Source: Desulfovibrionaceae bacterium
Lineage (GTDB): Bacteria; Desulfobacterota; Desulfovibrionia; Desulfovibrionales; Desulfovibrionaceae
Direction of reading: 5' to 3'
Assembly (NCBI GenBank): GCA_009783115.1
Contig: WRHT01000061.1
Location: 1 to 7,914 of the forward strand
Length of the DNA stretch: 7,914 nucleotides
Position numbers and translations under genes: made by a program. Under the pieces are notes generated by a model. That model saw only the letters and a program-made list of their open reading frames with translations. It was not told where the DNA came from and ran no database searches. Positions 5,747 to 7,914 of this stretch are shown piece after piece (position 1 is the stretch's first letter; every line of letters starts with the position of its first letter).

Positions 5747-6152
5747 ACTGTTCTTCCCGCCTTTCAGCCGCAATGCCCAGATCCATTATGCCGGCGGCCT
5801 TGATTTGCCCCATAACCTCCACCACCAGTCCGTAAGGCACGGTTTTATCCGCCTGCAGAAAAAGGCGGCGCCCCGGCCCGGTCACGGCCCGGGCCAGGAC
5901 TTTATCCAGGTTTTCCATGCCGACCTGGGTTTTGCCCAGAAAGATATTTTGCTCCGCGGTGATGCTGATTACCAGGTTTTCTTCGTCTGCCGGCAGGGTT
6001 TCGGCGGCCTTGGTTTCCGGCAGGCTCACTTCCACACCTTCGGTCAGGAGCGGGGCGGTGACCATGAAGATCACCAGGAGCACCAGCATAACGTCCACAA
6101 AAGGGGTGACGTTTATCTCGGCCACATAGCCTTTTTGCATTTTAACCAGCAT
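5745..6152 (-). CDS. tolR: TolR (ExbD/TolR-family motor subunit)
   Basis: A 135-residue inner-membrane protein with a single helix at about 17-36 and a periplasmic domain at about 42-130. The start of the helix carries Ile-Asn-Val-Thr-Pro-Phe-Val-Asp, with Asp20 in the place of the membrane aspartate that conducts protons in TolR and ExbD (Asp23 in E. coli TolR). Length is close to E. coli TolR (142). It forms the motor with TolQ and energises TolA. The ATG lies two bases after the tolQ stop codon, and no clear Shine-Dalgarno is seen, so translation is probably coupled to tolQ; an in-frame ATG four codons downstream (Met5) is an alternative start that would leave all functional parts intact. 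ExbD is the close alternative; the TolB neighbour favours TolR. Confidence 0.92.
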   Translation of the reverse strand: MLVKMQKGYVAEINVTPFVDVMLVLLVIFMVTAPLLTEGVEVSLPETKAAETLPADEENLVISITAEQNIFLGKTQVGMENLDKVLARAVTGPGRRLFLQADKTVPYGLVVEVMGQIKAAGIMDLGIAAERREEQ

Positions 6153-6154
6153 GA

Positions 6155-6820
6155 TCAGCTGCGGCCCGTAGCATTGAGTTCTCCCTGCACCCGGTTCAGA
6201 AAGAGACCTGCGAAATTGTTCAGTTCCCCCTCCAGGCGTCCCAGGCGGCTCAGGGCGGCATTATAGCCTACCGTGGCCGGGATGGCCACAAACAGGCCTA
6301 TGGCCGTGGCGATCAGGGCCTCGGAAATGCCGGGAGCCACGGTGCTGAGCGAGGCCTTGCCTTCCATGGCGATGCTGTTGAAGGAGTGCATGATGCCCCA
6401 GACCGTGCCGAAGAGCCCGATAAAGGGGGCGGTGTTGGCGCAGGTGGCCAGAAAGGCCACGGAAGAGCCCATGCCGGACATGATTTCATTCACCCCCAGG
6501 CGCAAGGCGCGGCGCACGTTATCCGCCGTCACCTCCGGGCTGCCGCCGGCCTCCCGCAAACGGCTGAACTCCGCCACTCCCTGCTGGGCCACATGGTAGA
6601 GCGGAGAGTATGGATCTTTGCTCAGGCTTTGCACCGCCTCCCGCAGATCCTTGGCCCTGGAAAATGCTCCCAGCCCGCGGACGGCTTTGCCGTAAGCGGA
6701 GCGCAGTACAATGGCCTTATAGATGATCACGCTCCAACTGCCCAGAGACATCAAGCCCAGAATGATCAGCACGCCTTTCACGGCCGGGGTGGCCTTGCTC
6801 AGCGCCGCTATTATTTCCAT
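6155..6820 (-). CDS. tolQ: TolQ (ExbB/MotA/TolQ proton-channel family)
   Basis: A 221-residue inner-membrane protein with three helices at about 16-38, 120-145 and 163-187 and a cytoplasmic loop between the first two. The family signatures are Ala-Pro-Phe-Ile-Gly-Leu-Phe-Gly-Thr-Val-Trp-Gly-Ile-Met-His at 131-145 and Ala-Pro-Gly-Ile-Ser-Glu-Ala-Leu-Ile-Ala-Thr-Ala-Ile-Gly-Leu at 162-176. Thr139 and Thr172 sit where E. coli TolQ has its channel threonines Thr145 and Thr178, both with the same offset of six. TolQ makes the multimeric channel around TolR and turns proton flow into movement of TolA. The Trp-Gly-Ile-Met-His motif is the form typical of TolQ, which with TolB downstream favours TolQ over ExbB. 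It is the first gene of the minus-strand tolQRAB unit; a GGAGGT lies ten bases before the start. Confidence 0.94.
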   Translation of the reverse strand: MEIIAALSKATPAVKGVLIILGLMSLGSWSVIIYKAIVLRSAYGKAVRGLGAFSRAKDLREAVQSLSKDPYSPLYHVAQQGVAEFSRLREAGGSPEVTADNVRRALRLGVNEIMSGMGSSVAFLATCANTAPFIGLFGTVWGIMHSFNSIAMEGKASLSTVAPGISEALIATAIGLFVAIPATVGYNAALSRLGRLEGELNNFAGLFLNRVQGELNATGRS

Positions 6821-6830
6821 CTCAAAGAAA

Positions 6831-6836
6831 ACCTCC
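6831..6836 (-). promoter_or_regulatory. Ribosome-binding site of tolQ
   Basis: GGAGGT on the minus strand (ACCTCC on plus) lies ten bases before the ATG at 6820-6818. It fixes the start of the first gene of the tol unit. The tolQ promoter must lie in or beyond 6837-6904, possibly overlapping the divergent gene, but I see no convincing -35/-10 pair. Confidence 0.75.
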
Positions 6837-6903
6837 GCGGATGCCCGGCCGCTTTAGCTGGCGGCATGTTTACTTTCGGGCGTTTTTATGTCATGTTCGC
6901 AAG

Positions 6904-7914
6904 ATGTTTTTTCACATTTGTGTCCAGCCCATAACACAGACGGCCGCGATATGCCATAAAAACTCTGCCCGGACGCGAGCTTTTGGCGGAGCCTGGAAGG
7001 CGCGGCTTATCCTTTGCGTCCTGTCCCTCTGTTTAAGCCTTTCAGCCGCCATGCCCGCCCAGGCGGCCCGGAGCAGTTACAGCCTCCTTGAGGCCGTGGA
7101 ACAGGCCCTGGCTGAAAACTTCAGGATTATGGCCGCGGAAGAGGATCTGGCCGCCGGGGAAAACGCCCGGAAGGGCGCCCTGAGCGCCTTCGGTCCCAGC
7201 CTTACTTCCAGCTACGGCGTCAGCCGGCAGGAACATGTCTCCGATGACAGGTACACCTGGCGTCTGTCTCTGACCCAGGATCTTTTTTCCGGCTTTTCCA
7301 CCTTGGCCTCCTACCAGAAGGCCGCCCTGCAAAAAGACAACGCCGAAGCCCGGCTGGCCCAGACCCGTATCAACCTGATCCTCCAGGTGCAACAGAACTT
7401 CCTGCTGTACCTCAAGGCCGAGGCCGATGTCCGCAGCGCCTTGGATTCTTATAACCGTCTGGCGGAACAGCTCAAGGTGACGCGCTCCTTCTACGATGTC
7501 GGCCTTAGGCCCAGGGTGGAGGTGCTTCAGGCCGAGGTCAATGTTTCCGAGGCCGAAGACTTGCTCCTGCGCGGCCGCAACAGCGTGGAGACCCAGCGGG
7601 TGCGCCTGAATACCCTGCTCAATCTCCCGGCGCATGTGGATGTGCAGTATACGGGTTCCCTTGAGCATATACCCTTTGCCGGGGACCTGGATCAGTGCCT
7701 GGAAAAGGCCGACCGGCAGAGGCCGGATCTGAATATTGCCCGGAAAAGCGTGGACATCGCGGAACAGGATCAGACCATCGCCCGGAGCCGCTTTTTGCCG
7801 CAGCTTTCGGCCAGCGCCTCCTGGAGCAGCAGCGGCGACGACTGGAAAGCCGCCGGCGGGCGGAACTATTTGCCGGATGATTATAGATCCTGGTCCGTGG
7901 GGCTGAACGCCAGC
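6904..7914 (+). CDS. TolC-family outer-membrane efflux/secretion channel, N-terminal part
   Basis: The frame is open to the right edge (337 codons from the ATG at 6904). A signal peptide is clear: Trp-Lys-Ala-Arg, a Leu/Cys/Ser-rich hydrophobic core, and Pro-Ala-Gln-Ala before the mature part, with cleavage near residue 53. The mature protein shows the outer-membrane efflux protein pattern: an N-terminal Leu-Leu-Glu-Ala-Val-Glu-Gln-Ala-Leu helix, long amphipathic helices rich in Ala, Glu and Gln, a beta-strand with Leu-Thr-Gln-Asp-Leu-Phe-Ser-Gly, a Tyr-Asp-Val-Gly-Leu-Arg-Pro-Arg-Val-Glu-Val-Leu-Gln turn, and the start of a second structural repeat (Arg-Pro-Asp-Leu, then Phe-Leu-Pro-Gln-Leu). 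Such trimers form the exit duct of RND pumps or type I secretion; the inner partner is outside the window. The start is uncertain: ATG 6904 gives a long n-region with no clear ribosome-binding site, ATG 6841 is also in frame, and ATG 7051 would lose the signal. The gene diverges from tolQ. Confidence 0.83.
   Translation, partial: MFFHICVQPITQTAAICHKNSARTRAFGGAWKARLILCVLSLCLSLSAAMPAQAARSSYSLLEAVEQALAENFRIMAAEEDLAAGENARKGALSAFGPSLTSSYGVSRQEHVSDDRYTWRLSLTQDLFSGFSTLASYQKAALQKDNAEARLAQTRINLILQVQQNFLLYLKAEADVRSALDSYNRLAEQLKVTRSFYDVGLRPRVEVLQAEVNVSEAEDLLLRGRNSVETQRVRLNTLLNLPAHVDVQYTGSLEHIPFAGDLDQCLEKADRQRPDLNIARKSVDIAEQDQTIARSRFLPQLSASASWSSSGDDWKAAGGRNYLPDDYRSWSVGLNAS

Noticed and set aside
6841..6903. 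In-frame ATG at 6841 as the start of the TolC-like gene
   Set aside because: It would overlap the tolQ leader, has no Shine-Dalgarno, and would put about 74 residues before the signal cleavage site.
6851..6904. Minus-strand ATGACA and TAAACA boxes as a tolQ promoter
   Set aside because: The -35-like box is a fair match but the -10-like box matches the consensus at only half its positions, so I did not list it as a feature.
7042..7668. A 208-codon minus-strand ORF
   Set aside because: It is antisense to the TolC-family gene, which has a signal peptide and conserved family pattern; the minus frame shows no domain.

Overview
The window reads as chromosomal DNA of a GC-rich anaerobic deltaproteobacterium, most likely a member of the Desulfovibrionaceae. 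The pointers are a 52-residue Desulfovibrio-type rubredoxin next to a 402-residue rubredoxin:oxygen oxidoreductase whose diiron ligands fall at the same residue numbers as I recall for the D. gigas enzyme, and a Gram-negative Tol envelope cluster. The taxon is an inference; no marker gene such as rRNA is present.

Layout: (1) 1-695, minus strand: N-terminal half of a GntP-family permease, cut by the window edge. (2) 696-972: a 277-base divergent intergenic region with an AT-rich core, holding the likely promoters for the permease and for the rubredoxin gene. (3) 973-3250, plus strand: a compact three-gene unit made of rubredoxin, flavodiiron rubredoxin:oxygen oxidoreductase, and an apparently exported formylglycine-generating-enzyme-like (SUMF1-fold) protein with a strongly acidic linker. 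(4) 3251-3313: short convergent gap with terminator-like structure. (5) 3314-6820, minus strand, transcribed from right to left: tolQ-tolR-tolA-tolB, an inner-membrane proton-driven motor plus its periplasmic beta-propeller partner. (6) 6821-6903: short divergent gap. (7) 6904-7914, plus strand: the first 337 codons of a TolC-family outer-membrane channel protein, cut by the right edge.

How the genes work together: rubredoxin passes electrons to the flavodiiron protein, which reduces O2 (or NO) in the cytoplasm, an oxygen-defence pair. The third gene of that unit has its ribosome-binding site overlapping the oxidoreductase stop codon, so it is probably co-translated, yet its product looks exported and lacks the usual catalytic cysteine pair of true formylglycine-generating enzymes; its role is unknown. 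TolQ and TolR form the pmf-driven motor, TolA spans the periplasm, and TolB is the propeller that partners with Pal. No pal gene is visible inside the window; the place after tolB is taken by convergent genes. The divergent TolC-like gene adds to the envelope theme, but its substrate cannot be inferred.

Most of the window is recognisable. I see no CRISPR array, tRNA, rRNA, insertion sequence or phage gene, and no evidence for a wholly new system. The parts most worth a second look are the FGE-like protein coupled to the oxygen reductase, the periodic Pro-rich linker of TolA, and the unclear start of the TolC-like gene.
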